A program made the translations under genes and the position numbers. From assembly GCA_050950785.1 (NCBI GenBank), contig JBMNIG010000027.1:1-64000 (forward strand): 64,000 bases of DNA. Reading direction: 5' to 3'. The notes beneath the pieces are model-generated. The model was not told the DNA's origin. It saw only the letters and a program-made list of their open reading frames with translations, and made no database searches. This DNA comes from JAAYOS01 sp050950785. GTDB taxonomy: Bacteria; Bacillota; Clostridia; Oscillospirales; JAAYOS01. Positions 45,277-54,644 of the stretch are shown in pieces. The first letter of the stretch is position 1; every line of letters starts with the position of its first letter.

Positions 45277-46959
45277 ATGCTCACTCTTCTCCACATTGAA
45301 AATATAGCCGTTGTAGAGCGCGCAGATATAGAACCCGGTTTGGGCTTGAATGTACTTACCGGCGAAACCGGCGCTGGAAAATCGATAATTATTGATGCCA
45401 TTGGTGCAATTGCAGGTGAGCGCACCAGCAAAGATTTGATACGCACCGGGGAAAAAAGCGCAACTGTAAATGCAATGTTTAGCGGACTTTCCTCGTCTGT
45501 GTTGAGCTGGCTGGATGAAAACGGGTATTCACCTGATGAAGAGGGCAATTTACTTATTAGCCGTCAGATATCATCTGAAGGAAGAAGCGTATGCCGAATC
45601 AATGGAGTTCCGGTCACTGTATCCCAATTGAAAACACTTGGTAGTCTTCTGATCAACATTCATGGTCAACATGACAATCAAAGCCTCTTGGATGAAAGTA
45701 CTCATCTTTCATATTTGGATAGCTTTGCTGGTCATTATGAGTTGATTGAAGATTATCGTGCCCGATATGAAGAACTGAGGGAAATAGATAAAGCTATAAA
45801 AAGTATTACAATGGATGAGGAAGAAAAATCCCGACGCATCGACCGGCTCAGATACCGGGTTGAAGAGATTGAGGTAGCCGGTTTGCAGGTTGGGGAAGAT
45901 GAGAAGTTGGAAGCCCGAAGAGCTATTCTTCGCAATTCAGAGCATATGACAGCTGCAATCGAAGAATGTTTCCGCTCCCTCTATGGAGATGAAGATTTAG
46001 AAGGCGCATGTGGGCTGCTAAATACTGCTGAACTTTCACTTTCTTCGATATCTTCAATGGATAATCAGCTCGATGTACTGCAGGAGAGACTACGTGAAAT
46101 CCGATACGTTGCCGAAGATATAGCTTCCGAAATCAGGGATCTCCGTGGTGAATATATCTACTCACCTGAAGAGATGGAGCAGGTAGAGAGCAGACTTGCA
46201 TTGATACATCAGCTTAAGCGTAAGTATGGTGACTCTATTGAGCAGATACTTGAAACATTCGAAAAGGAGAAAGCCGAACTCGATAGGATTGAGTTTTCGG
46301 AAGAAGAGATAAAAAAACTAAAGAGAAAACGCGAAAATGCATATAATGAAACAATCAAGGCGGGAGAAAAGCTTAGTAGGAACCGTGCTGAAAAAGCGGC
46401 AGAGCTTTCGGAAAAGATTATGAGCTGCCTGTCAAGATTAGATATGCCCAAGGTCCGGTTTGAAGTAGAGATAGAAAGAAAGGCTACTCCGGAACATGAC
46501 GGTCTCGACAATGTGAGATTTCTTCTTTCAGCAAATCCCGGGGAAGAGTTGAGGGCTATCTCCAAAATTGCTTCAGGCGGAGAACTATCAAGGATAATGC
46601 TTGCAATGAAAAATGTCCTTGTAAAAAATGATGATATAAAGACCCTTATATTTGATGAAGTGGACACAGGTGTAAGCGGGAGGGCTGCACAGAGGGTTGC
46701 AGAGATGCTTGCAGAGGTGTCAAGAGAAAAACAGGTCTTGTGTGTAACACATCTGTCCCAGATCGCTGCCATGGCAGACAATCACTTTAAGATAGAAAAA
46801 AACGAACATGACGGAAGAGTATATACATCGGTAACACTGCTCGACGAAGGATCTGCGACAAGGGAAATAGCACGGATCATCAGCGGCGCCAGCATCACCG
46901 AAGCTACGCTGAAAAGCGCCCATGAAATGATAAAAGACGCAAAAGAATATAAGAAATGA
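45277..46959 (+). CDS. recN: DNA repair protein RecN
   Basis: 560 residues, SMC-like. Walker A LTGETGAGKSIIIDA (27-41), coiled coils in the middle, then the C-terminal signature ISKIASGGELSRIMLA and Walker B LIFDEVDTGVSGRAA. It acts in double-strand break repair. AGGAGG precedes the ATG. In most spore formers spoIVB follows; here tyrS follows after 9 bases. Confidence 0.96.
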   Translation: MLTLLHIENIAVVERADIEPGLGLNVLTGETGAGKSIIIDAIGAIAGERTSKDLIRTGEKSATVNAMFSGLSSSVLSWLDENGYSPDEEGNLLISRQISSEGRSVCRINGVPVTVSQLKTLGSLLINIHGQHDNQSLLDESTHLSYLDSFAGHYELIEDYRARYEELREIDKAIKSITMDEEEKSRRIDRLRYRVEEIEVAGLQVGEDEKLEARRAILRNSEHMTAAIEECFRSLYGDEDLEGACGLLNTAELSLSSISSMDNQLDVLQERLREIRYVAEDIASEIRDLRGEYIYSPEEMEQVESRLALIHQLKRKYGDSIEQILETFEKEKAELDRIEFSEEEIKKLKRKRENAYNETIKAGEKLSRNRAEKAAELSEKIMSCLSRLDMPKVRFEVEIERKATPEHDGLDNVRFLLSANPGEELRAISKIASGGELSRIMLAMKNVLVKNDDIKTLIFDEVDTGVSGRAAQRVAEMLAEVSREKQVLCVTHLSQIAAMADNHFKIEKNEHDGRVYTSVTLLDEGSATREIARIISGASITEATLKSAHEMIKDAKEYKK

Positions 46960-46968
46960 GGATACGGC

Positions 46969-48198
46969 ATGACACTATATGATGAGTTGAAAGCGCGGGG
47001 TCTCGTAGCGCAGACTACAAATGAAGAAGAGATAAGTGAGTTGATAAACAATGGAAGGGCAAAGTTCTACATTGGGTTTGATCCAACTGCAGACAGCCTT
47101 CATATCGGGCATCTTATGCAGCTTATCGTAATGAGACATCTTCAAAGAGCGGGTAATAAACCAATTGCTCTGCTGGGTGGCGGCACTGCAATGGTTGGAG
47201 ACCCTACCGGAAAAACCGATATGCGCAAAATGATGACCGCAGAAACCATAAAACACAATGCGGAATGTTTTCGTAAGCAGATGTCAAAAATCGTTGACTT
47301 TTCCGAAGGAAATGCGATCATGGTCAACAATGCCGATTGGCTACTAAACTTGAACTACGTAGAGTTTCTCAGAGATGTCGGTGTACACTTTTCTGTTAAC
47401 CGCATGCTGACTGCAGAATGCTTCAAGTCTCGTCTTGAACGCGGCTTATCCTTCCTTGAGTTCAACTATATGCTAATGCAAAGCTACGACTTCTTTGTTC
47501 TCAACGAAAAATATGGTGTAAACCTCCAGTGCGGAGGTGACGACCAATGGTCGAATATACTTGGCGGTATTGACCTGATACGCAGAAAGAAATCGGAAAC
47601 TGTATATGGAATAACCTTTACACTCCTTTTGACCTCCGACGGAAGAAAGATGGGGAAGACAGAGAAGGGTGCTGTGTGGTTGGATCCTGAAAAGACTTCA
47701 CCCTACGACTTTTATCAGTATTGGCGAAATATTGACGATGCTGATGTAATCAATTGTCTCAAGCTCGTCACTTTCGTCCCCCTTGCTGAGATAGCAAAGT
47801 ATGAAAAGCTTGAAGGTGCAGAGCTAAATACTGCAAAAGAGAGACTTGCCTATGAGGTAACAAAACTTGTTCATGGGCAAGAAGAGGCCGATAAGGCCCT
47901 TGCTGCAGCGAAAGCTATCTTCTCATCAGGGAGCGCAAATTCTGATATGCCTGAGACAGTATTGTCCCAGGATGATTTCAAAGATGGAGAGATCGTAATC
48001 ACCGAGTTATTGGCTAAAGCAAAGCTTGTACCATCCAAGGGTGAGGCAAGAAGACTTATTGACCAGGGCGGGATCTCTGTCAATGATGAAAAGGTGAAAA
48101 CCGTTACTGAAACATTCACAACAGAACAGTTGTCGGGCGAAGGATTGATTATCCGTAAAGGCAAAAAGGTTTACCATCGTGTAAGGTTAGCAGACTAG
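46969..48198 (+). CDS. tyrS: Tyrosyl-tRNA synthetase
   Basis: 409 residues. Class I motifs: HIGH (45-48), GGDDQWSNI for tyrosine, and a KMSKS variant, KMGKTEKGAVWL. The C-terminus has the S4 domain (KLVPSKGEARRLIDQGGISVND). No T-box lies upstream, since it is next to recN, so it is not individually regulated by charged tRNA as many Firmicutes tyrS are. Confidence 0.96.
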   Translation: MTLYDELKARGLVAQTTNEEEISELINNGRAKFYIGFDPTADSLHIGHLMQLIVMRHLQRAGNKPIALLGGGTAMVGDPTGKTDMRKMMTAETIKHNAECFRKQMSKIVDFSEGNAIMVNNADWLLNLNYVEFLRDVGVHFSVNRMLTAECFKSRLERGLSFLEFNYMLMQSYDFFVLNEKYGVNLQCGGDDQWSNILGGIDLIRRKKSETVYGITFTLLLTSDGRKMGKTEKGAVWLDPEKTSPYDFYQYWRNIDDADVINCLKLVTFVPLAEIAKYEKLEGAELNTAKERLAYEVTKLVHGQEEADKALAAAKAIFSSGSANSDMPETVLSQDDFKDGEIVITELLAKAKLVPSKGEARRLIDQGGISVNDEKVKTVTETFTTEQLSGEGLIIRKGKKVYHRVRLAD

Positions 48199-48261
48199 CG
48201 ATGTAGGTTGGGAAATAATTATATAGAGCGAATGTATATATACTTTATAAGGTGATTTTAG

Positions 48262-48325
48262 ATCCGTGGACGATCTGGTATTCCAATTGTAAAAATGCAA
48301 TTGGGAAACTAGAAAGCCCACGGAT
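48262..48325. repeat. Three-part hairpin downstream of tyrS
   Basis: ATCCGTGG/CCACGGAT, CTGGT/ACTAG (one G-T) and CCAATTG/CAATTGG nest into one long hairpin with small internal loops (48262-48325). No T-run follows. The 380-base gap 48199-48578 also holds a smaller TTCCTCT/AGAGGAA hairpin and the MerR promoter. Confidence 0.55.
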
Positions 48326-48484
48326 TTAATCAAATATTTTTCACATAATTTCCTCTGTTTTTCTGAAGAGGAATATGCGTTTGTGTTATATCAGAAATTG
48401 TGCATGACTAAATTATTCGATACGAAGTAAGTCTTGCATTCAAGCAGTTAACGCTTATTTGATAAATATTTTTGTTCAAACATA

Positions 48485-48515
48485 TTGACATTGACGTTAC
48501 GTAAAGGTGTAAACT
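48485..48515 (+). promoter_or_regulatory. MerR-type promoter with 19-bp spacer
   Basis: TTGACA (48485-48490) and TAAACT (48510-48515) are 19 bp apart. The spacer contains the dyad TTGACGTTACGTAAAGG, typical of promoters twisted by MerR-family activators. It faces the MerR gene at 48579. Confidence 0.7.
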
Positions 48516-48578
48516 GTTTTTGACGGTTGAGATAGCACACCGATCTGTTGCTCGTAACAAGGAGAAGGGAGGCGTTCA

Positions 48579-49346
48579 ATGGAATATACAATTACGGATC
48601 TTGCAAAATTGGCTGGTATCAGTACGCGTACTCTAAGATTTTACGATGAGATCGGACTGCTCAAGCCAGCCGGTACAAACCATTCAGGGTACAGAGTGTA
48701 TAAAAGCAGGGAAGTTGACCGGCTTCAACAAATACTGTTCTACAAAGAGCTTGGTGTAAACCTGAATAAAATCAAAGAGATAATAAGTTGTCATACTTTT
48801 GATGAACTTGGAGCTCTTAGAGAACATCTTAGAATGTTGAATGAAAAAAGAGACAAGTTGGACAATCTGATCCACAGCGTAAAAAAGACGATTGCATATA
48901 AAGAAGGGAGAATCAGTATGACTGATAAAGAAAAGTTTGAATCTTTCAAAAAAGAGATGATCGATGAAAATGAGTCAAAATACGGAAAAGAGATAAGAGA
49001 AAGATATGGACAGGAAACGGTAGACAAATCATATGAGAAATTCAAAAATATGTCTGCTGATCAGTATAAGGAGTTTCAAAGGCTTGGCGAGCAGATATAT
49101 GAAACCCTTGCAGAGGCATATGAGACAGGCGATCCGGCAGGAGAATTAGCACAAAAGGCAGCCGATTTGCACCGTCGCTGGCTTTGCTTTACATGGAACG
49201 AATACTCTAAAGAGGCTCATGCAGGATTAGCACAAATGTATGTTGATGATGAGCGTTTCAAAGCTTACTATGACAAAATAAAACCCGGCATAAGTGAGTT
49301 CTTGCGTGATGCAATACTCATTTATACCGGTATGAACAAAAACTGA
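48579..49346 (+). CDS. MerR-family regulator with TipAS ligand-binding domain
   Basis: 255 residues. N-terminal MerR HTH (YTITDLAKLAGISTRTLRFY, GYRVYKSREVDRLQQILFYK), a linker coiled coil (about 80-110), and a C-terminal TipAS-type domain (about 125-250, RRWLCFTWNEYSKEAHAGLA). TipA-like proteins bind thiopeptides or other drugs. GGGAGG precedes the ATG. Autoregulation through the 19-bp-spacer promoter is likely; no efflux gene is adjacent. Confidence 0.9.
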   Translation: MEYTITDLAKLAGISTRTLRFYDEIGLLKPAGTNHSGYRVYKSREVDRLQQILFYKELGVNLNKIKEIISCHTFDELGALREHLRMLNEKRDKLDNLIHSVKKTIAYKEGRISMTDKEKFESFKKEMIDENESKYGKEIRERYGQETVDKSYEKFKNMSADQYKEFQRLGEQIYETLAEAYETGDPAGELAQKAADLHRRWLCFTWNEYSKEAHAGLAQMYVDDERFKAYYDKIKPGISEFLRDAILIYTGMNKN

Positions 49347-49382
49347 AAATAATTTTCTACAATTTTACCGCTTTTTTATCGT

Positions 49383-50156
49383 TTATTGAGAAGAGTTAAT
49401 AGTTTTGTTAACAAGATCACTCATGTTGTATAGACCCGGGTCCTGTTCCACAATAAACTCCGCTGCCTTTACGGCTCCGTTGGCAAAAATAGAACGGGAT
49501 AGAGCGGTGTGCTTGATTTCTATCAACTCGTCGTTGCCTGCAAACAGGACTTCATGGTCTCCTACAATGGTGCCTCCCCGCAGTGAGTGTATGCCTATTT
49601 CATTTACCTCACGCCTTTTACTTGCTGAGTGTCTTCCGTAAGTAAAATCAGCTTGATAGGGGAGCACCTCAGCAATGGCATCAGCCATGGAAGCAGCAGT
49701 ACCTGATGGGGCATCAAGTTTTTTATTGTGGTGTTTTTCGGTGATCTCTATGTTAAAGTCTGGACCGAGTAACACTGCAGCTTGGCGTGCAAGTTCTGTT
49801 ATTAGACATATGCCGATCGACATGTTGGATGACCTGAAGATAGGTATCTGCGATGATGCCTGCTCAATCAACTTGATTTGATCATCGGTGTAGCCAGTTG
49901 TAGCAAGTACAGCTGGCATTTTTTTATCTTGACAAAATTTAAGTAAATGATCGATAACGGAAGGATTTGAAAAGTCTATCAGTACATCAGCCGGACCGTC
50001 ATAATCAAAGGGGTTATCATAAACCGGATAGGTGAACAGCTTTTCTTTAGATATATCAATTCCGGCAACAATGGTCATATTATCTGAGCCGGATACCAGC
50101 TCCGAAATAACCCTACCCATCCGGCCGTTGCATCCGGAAAGCAAAATCTTTAACAT
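49383..50156 (-). CDS. dapB: 4-hydroxy-tetrahydrodipicolinate reductase
   Basis: 257 residues. N-terminal NAD(P) site (LLSGCNGRMGR), ATTGYTDDQ, the substrate loop EKHHNKKLDAPSGTA with catalytic His/Lys, and RGGTIVGDHEV. It makes tetrahydrodipicolinate in lysine and DAP synthesis, which also supplies dipicolinate to spores. 12 bases downstream of dapA. AAGGATG precedes the ATG. Confidence 0.96.
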   Translation of the reverse strand: MLKILLSGCNGRMGRVISELVSGSDNMTIVAGIDISKEKLFTYPVYDNPFDYDGPADVLIDFSNPSVIDHLLKFCQDKKMPAVLATTGYTDDQIKLIEQASSQIPIFRSSNMSIGICLITELARQAAVLLGPDFNIEITEKHHNKKLDAPSGTAASMADAIAEVLPYQADFTYGRHSASKRREVNEIGIHSLRGGTIVGDHEVLFAGNDELIEIKHTALSRSIFANGAVKAAEFIVEQDPGLYNMSDLVNKTINSSQ

Positions 50157-50168
50157 ACTTATACATCC

Positions 50169-51071
50169 TTAACTGTTTTGGTTTGACAGAATACCAGCAT
50201 CTGTCATAGCTTTTTTCAAACGCATCAAGTTGCTGTCGGAAATTTCAAATAGGGGCATTCGGAGAACTCCGGAATCGAGCCCCATCAGCTTCAATGCCGC
50301 TTTTACAGGAATTGGATTGACTTCGCAGAAGAGTGCGTTGATCAGCTCAGTCATTTTGATCTGAAGATCTGAGCTTTCGCGTACTCTTCCTTCAAGGTAA
50401 AGTCGGCACATATCGGAAGTCTGTTTTGGTGCGATATTGGCAAGTACTGAGATTACCCCTTTTCCACCAAGAGAGAGGACCGGTACGATAAGATTATCTT
50501 CTCCGGACCAGAAATACAGCTCGTCACCGACACGTTGCCTTACAGAAGCTATCACTGCAAGGTTCCCTGAGGCCTCCTTGACACCGTTTATCAAGGGATG
50601 CTTTGAAAGCTCACAGTATGTTTCTACAGTAAAGCTCATACCTGTTCTTGAAGGAACATTGTATAGGATGACTGGAAGCTCAGCTCTGTCAGCAATATAG
50701 GTCATATGTTTTATGAGACCTGTTTGGGTGGTTTTGTTGTAATAGGGTGTGACAACAAGCAAGCCATCAGCGCCTGCTTCACGGGCCGCTACAGACATTT
50801 CAACTGCGTGGAGCGTGTCGTTTGACCCGGTACCCGCAATAACAGGTACTCTTCCGTTTACATATTTTACACATTGGGTGATGGTTTCTATGTGTTCTTC
50901 AGTTGGTTGGGTTGAAGCCTCACCTGTGGTTCCGCAAATAATAATGGAATCTGTTCCATTTTCGATTTGAAAATCAATAAGCTTTTTTAGGCGTGGGTAA
51001 TCAATGGAATAGTCCTCATTGAAGGGGGTCACGATTGCGACACCAGAACCGACAAATAACGGTGTTTTCAT
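50169..51071 (-). CDS. dapA: 4-hydroxy-tetrahydrodipicolinate synthase
   Basis: 300 residues, TIM barrel. Tyr137 (YNVPSRTG) and Schiff-base Lys165 (VKEASGN), plus GTTGEAST, are diagnostic. It condenses aspartate semialdehyde and pyruvate. GAGG precedes the ATG. It is 184 bases after asd with no terminator seen, so one operon is likely. Confidence 0.97.
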   Translation of the reverse strand: MKTPLFVGSGVAIVTPFNEDYSIDYPRLKKLIDFQIENGTDSIIICGTTGEASTQPTEEHIETITQCVKYVNGRVPVIAGTGSNDTLHAVEMSVAAREAGADGLLVVTPYYNKTTQTGLIKHMTYIADRAELPVILYNVPSRTGMSFTVETYCELSKHPLINGVKEASGNLAVIASVRQRVGDELYFWSGEDNLIVPVLSLGGKGVISVLANIAPKQTSDMCRLYLEGRVRESSDLQIKMTELINALFCEVNPIPVKAALKLMGLDSGVLRMPLFEISDSNLMRLKKAMTDAGILSNQNS

Positions 51072-51255
51072 AAGAGTATTACCTCACTTATACAAAATTG
51101 TGCGACTATAGCTACATCATATCAAAATTTCGCTCTTGTTTAAATACATTAGCAAACAATATTGGTGTGATGTAAGCTTGCACAGCAAGGAGTTTGATCT
51201 ATTCTATAGAGCAGGTTTAGAGCGGTCAGCGGTTCATTTTGATAATTTTTCTTGT

Positions 51256-52341
51256 TCAAATTTTCTCAATATATCCTTCTGCACATAGCAGCTCTGCCAG
51301 CAAAACTGCACCACCGGCGGCGCCACGCAACGTATTGTGCGAGAGACAGACAAATTTCATATCGTATTGGCTATCGGGGCGCAGTCTGCCGATGGACACG
51401 GCCATACCACCCTCAAGGTCGCGGTGAAGAGCGGTTTGAGGATAGTTTTCCTCTTCAAAATAATGCAAAAACTGCTTTGGTGCGGAGGGTAGGGCTAGCT
51501 CCTGGGGTCTGCCGCGAAATTCTCTCCATGCGTTCTTTATTTCATCAAATGAAGGCATGTTCTCAAAAGAAGCGAATACAGCCGCAAGGTGTCCGTTGGA
51601 TACAGGAACACGAATGCACTGAGCCGTTATACTCGGGCTAGATGCATTTACTATTGCACCGTTCTGAATACTTCCCCAAATCTTGAGAGGTTCTATCTCG
51701 GATTTCTCTTCTTCGCCACCGATGAACGGTATGACATTGTCAACCATTTCAGGCCATGTATCAAACGTCTTTCCGGCACCTGAAATAGCTTGATATGTAC
51801 AAGTCAATACACGATCGATGCCGAAACCGATAAGGGGATGAAGGGCCGGCACGTAGCTCTGAAGGGAGCAATTTGATTTAGTAGCAATAAGTCCACGACG
51901 CAGTCCAAGACGCTTGCGAAAATGCGGAATTACTTCCAGGTGGTCGTTGTTGATCTCCGGTATGACCATCGGAACATCAGGTGTAAATCTGTGAGCTGAA
52001 TTATTTGATACTACCGGACACTCATGCTTAGCATATTCCTCTTCAAGAGCCCTTATATCGTCCTTTTTCATATCAACAGCGGAAAAAACAAAATCTACCG
52101 AAGAAGCGATCTTTTCCATGTCTGCCGAAGCATCCAAGACTATCTTATTTTTAAGATTCTCAGGAATGGGGGTGGGCATAGCCCAACGGCTTCCTATAGC
52201 CTCATTGTATGTCTTCCCGGCAGAACGTGGACTTGCAGCAAGCTCAGTTACCTCAAACCAGGGGTGTTTATCAAGCAAAGAGACAAAGCGTTGCCCAACC
52301 ATGCCTGTTGCTCCTAGGATTCCTACTTTGTACTTGTTCAT
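51256..52341 (-). CDS. asd: Aspartate-semialdehyde dehydrogenase
   Basis: 361 residues, of the archaeal/fungal-like ASADH branch by length and motifs. GATGMVGQRF binds NADP, the catalytic Cys158 lies in TKSNCSLQ, and HLAAVFASFEN near 270 is typical. It reduces aspartyl phosphate. ATG 52341 follows GGAAGG. It is the first gene of asd-dapA-dapB and is controlled by the lysine riboswitch upstream. Confidence 0.95.
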   Translation of the reverse strand: MNKYKVGILGATGMVGQRFVSLLDKHPWFEVTELAASPRSAGKTYNEAIGSRWAMPTPIPENLKNKIVLDASADMEKIASSVDFVFSAVDMKKDDIRALEEEYAKHECPVVSNNSAHRFTPDVPMVIPEINNDHLEVIPHFRKRLGLRRGLIATKSNCSLQSYVPALHPLIGFGIDRVLTCTYQAISGAGKTFDTWPEMVDNVIPFIGGEEEKSEIEPLKIWGSIQNGAIVNASSPSITAQCIRVPVSNGHLAAVFASFENMPSFDEIKNAWREFRGRPQELALPSAPKQFLHYFEEENYPQTALHRDLEGGMAVSIGRLRPDSQYDMKFVCLSHNTLRGAAGGAVLLAELLCAEGYIEKI

Positions 52342-52513
52342 AAAAAAACTTCCTTCCGTCACGTTTAAGTTGACCTAGTAAGATGGTCTACTATGGCAAA
52401 TGAATAAAAGGATAGCGGTGACTAAACCATCGAGCTTGGCGTGCAGTTTCCCATAATATTCTATGCAAGTATATCAACAAATGTTATGGTAAATTGTGCG
52501 TCTCTACTGAATA

Positions 52514-52538
52514 TGAAAAAACCGGTTGAAAAACCGGC
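52514..52538 (-). terminator. Expression-platform terminator of the lysine riboswitch
   Basis: On the minus strand CCGGTT-TTTC-AACCGG (52537-52522) is followed by TTTTTTC. It lies between the L-box and asd and should form when lysine is bound. Confidence 0.8.
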
Positions 52539-52597
52539 TGAACTTGTAGTATAATGACGCAAAGTGCGAAATATGTAAACTTTGTCGAACACTACCC

Positions 52598-52771
52598 GTA
52601 CAGCATAGCTCTCCACCCAATGGATGACAGTCGAGGGGCTGTTAACCCCATCGCCCAGGATAACGTTTCCCCACAACCCGCTTCCTTCGGCAGTTTTTCC
52701 TTTCGCAGCACATCTACGATTTTGGGGATCTCCATACTGTTACTGATAAAAACCGCACCTCTACACCACAC
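52598..52771 (-). promoter_or_regulatory. Lysine riboswitch (L-box) of the asd-dapA-dapB operon
   Basis: The minus strand contains the L-box consensus blocks in order: TAGAGGTGCG, AGTAACAGTATGG, GAAAGGAAAAACTGCCGAAG, and TTGGGTGGAGAGCTATG. P1 pairs GTGTGGTGTAG (52771-52761) with CTATGCTGTAC (52608-52598), 11 pairs with wobbles. Position, promoter and terminator all fit. The frame inside (62 codons) lacks a ribosome site and is not a gene. Confidence 0.85.
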
Positions 52772-52788
52772 GATATTCATTTTTCACG

Positions 52789-52817
52789 ATTCTATCATAG
52801 AACATTCTGCTTGTCAA
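52789..52817 (-). promoter_or_regulatory. Sigma-A promoter of the L-box leader
   Basis: On the minus strand TTGACA (52817-52812), 17 bp, TAGAAT (52794-52789). Transcription should start near 52782. Confidence 0.85.
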
Positions 52818-52848
52818 TTAGGCTGCTACCGGTTTTCGGAGGATATAA

Positions 52849-54525
52849 ATGAAGAAAATAGCATTGTTTTGTTTGATATTTTTAGCAATAGTTGCTGTTG
52901 TACCTAACAGCGGTATGATCACAAATGCTGAAGCCAATACTTCCGCTTTATATGACCCAATCGTTAAGGTTGGTTTGTACTATGGCAACAACGCTCTCCC
53001 TTCAGCTAATCTGGCAAACGAAATAGGTTCAGGATATCTGCTTGGCTACTTTGACAGCCAACGTAGTTTTTGTCAGACCGGATGGACATTCGAAGAGAAA
53101 ATCACTATAAACAAAGACAAAAATATGTATGTGCTAAATGGCAAATACTACGATGCGCTGCCACCTTCGGGTGCACGTACAATTGGCGCTTACCACATTG
53201 ATTCAGGAACTACATATGCATCGTTCGACGAAGCATTAGCATCCGCTCAAGCACTTTCTGCATCCACCGGTATTGCCGCATTTCCGGCATATGTACAGGG
53301 GGCACACAGAGTCAGACTTGGAAGCTATACATCTATTGATAAAGCAAATGAGGCCGCAGCATCAACGGGACTGCAGGGAGCGACCGGAGTTGGCGGTTCA
53401 ACTACGTGCTACACTGTCACTATCACTTCAACAGGTGAAATAATCTATGAATTTGACGCCGGTAGTGCTGCATTTCTAGCTATACAGCCAACCGGAGCAG
53501 AATATACTGAAACCTGGTTTAAGGGCTATAGATATGCCGGATCTTTCGAATACCGCCGAAATAACGGAAACGATATTACTGTCATAAATGTACTGCCACT
53601 TTGTGAGTACACAAAAGGTGTGCTTCCATATGAAATGAATGCAAGGTGGCATCAGGAAGCGCTCAAAGCCCAAGCTGTTTGCGCTGCAAGCTATGCTCTG
53701 TCCAACCAAAGCAAACACAGATCAACTGGTTTTGATGTTTGTAACACTACCGACTGTCAGGTGTATATGGGCCGAAACGCAGCCAATGAAAATTCAGACG
53801 CAGCTGCCGAGGCTGTTAAAGGACTTGTTCTTACCTATGATAACAAGATTTGCTCTACCGTATATCACTCTTCAAACGGTGGTTCGACCGAAAGTGCCAA
53901 GAACGTCTGGGTTGCCGACTATCCTTATCTTCAGGCGGTACCGGATAACTTTGAAGACCTCTCTATTGCAAACAACGGAATATGGAGTTTTGAATATACA
54001 GGCGATGAAATAACATGGATACTGCAAAACAAGGGTTACAACATAGGGAAAGTAGTCGATGCATACGTTGATGAATACACACCTGCCGGAAATGTTTATA
54101 GAGTAGCATTTGTAGATTCACAAGGCAAAAAACTAACCTTTGAGAAAAGTGCTGCCAGAACAATACTGAATAGCAGTACACTAAAGAAGTATACACATAG
54201 TCAGAGGTATACGATTTCAGGCGGAATTCGTTTCAACGTCAACGATTCACAAACTGAAGTAATTGCCGCAGACAGATATGCAATCGGAAAGAACAATGCT
54301 GTCTCAAGACTTTCAGGAAGAAACGACATATATCTGCTTTCATCCAAAGGTATAAGTGTTCTTAAACGAAACACTAACAGCTTCATAGTATCGGGCAGAG
54401 GTTGGGGACACAATGTTGGGATGAGTCAATATGGAGCTAAAGGAATGGCAGAACGAGGATATACCTTTGATCAAATCCTTAGCTACTACTTTACCGGTGC
54501 TGTTGTCAAGCCAAATACTCCCTGA
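52849..54525 (+). CDS. spoIID: SpoIID-like lytic transglycosylase
   Basis: 558 residues. N-terminal signal or anchor (1-28), a SPOR-like repeat region (about 125-190), then the SpoIID/LytB domain (LPLCEYTKGVLPYEMNARWH with the catalytic-type Glu, KAQAVCAASYAL, YHSSNGGSTESAKNVW, GRGWGHNVGMSQYGAKGMAE). SpoIID degrades peptidoglycan during engulfment with SpoIIP. It is longer than Bacillus SpoIID because of the SPOR-like part. GGAGG precedes the ATG. Confidence 0.9.
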   Translation: MKKIALFCLIFLAIVAVVPNSGMITNAEANTSALYDPIVKVGLYYGNNALPSANLANEIGSGYLLGYFDSQRSFCQTGWTFEEKITINKDKNMYVLNGKYYDALPPSGARTIGAYHIDSGTTYASFDEALASAQALSASTGIAAFPAYVQGAHRVRLGSYTSIDKANEAAASTGLQGATGVGGSTTCYTVTITSTGEIIYEFDAGSAAFLAIQPTGAEYTETWFKGYRYAGSFEYRRNNGNDITVINVLPLCEYTKGVLPYEMNARWHQEALKAQAVCAASYALSNQSKHRSTGFDVCNTTDCQVYMGRNAANENSDAAAEAVKGLVLTYDNKICSTVYHSSNGGSTESAKNVWVADYPYLQAVPDNFEDLSIANNGIWSFEYTGDEITWILQNKGYNIGKVVDAYVDEYTPAGNVYRVAFVDSQGKKLTFEKSAARTILNSSTLKKYTHSQRYTISGGIRFNVNDSQTEVIAADRYAIGKNNAVSRLSGRNDIYLLSSKGISVLKRNTNSFIVSGRGWGHNVGMSQYGAKGMAERGYTFDQILSYYFTGAVVKPNTP

Positions 54526-54644
54526 CTTAAGAGATATAGTAGTATAAGTGGATATTTATGGACTAATATTATAAGTAATGTCTTAATAAGGTATAATATT
54601 ATTTGATTTAGTGCCTTACAATGGAAGGATGAAGTATTCATATT

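Noticed and set aside
46900..46968. T-box leader before tyrS
   Set aside because: tyrS begins 9 bases after recN; there is no room and no T-box sequence.
52598..52771. SRP RNA or 6S RNA
   Set aside because: The conserved SRP helix-8 loop motif is absent and the L-box consensus blocks fit in order.
52592..52780. 62-codon minus-strand ORF upstream of asd
   Set aside because: It lies inside the L-box leader, starts at the predicted transcription start and has no ribosome site; riboswitch consensus blocks explain the sequence.
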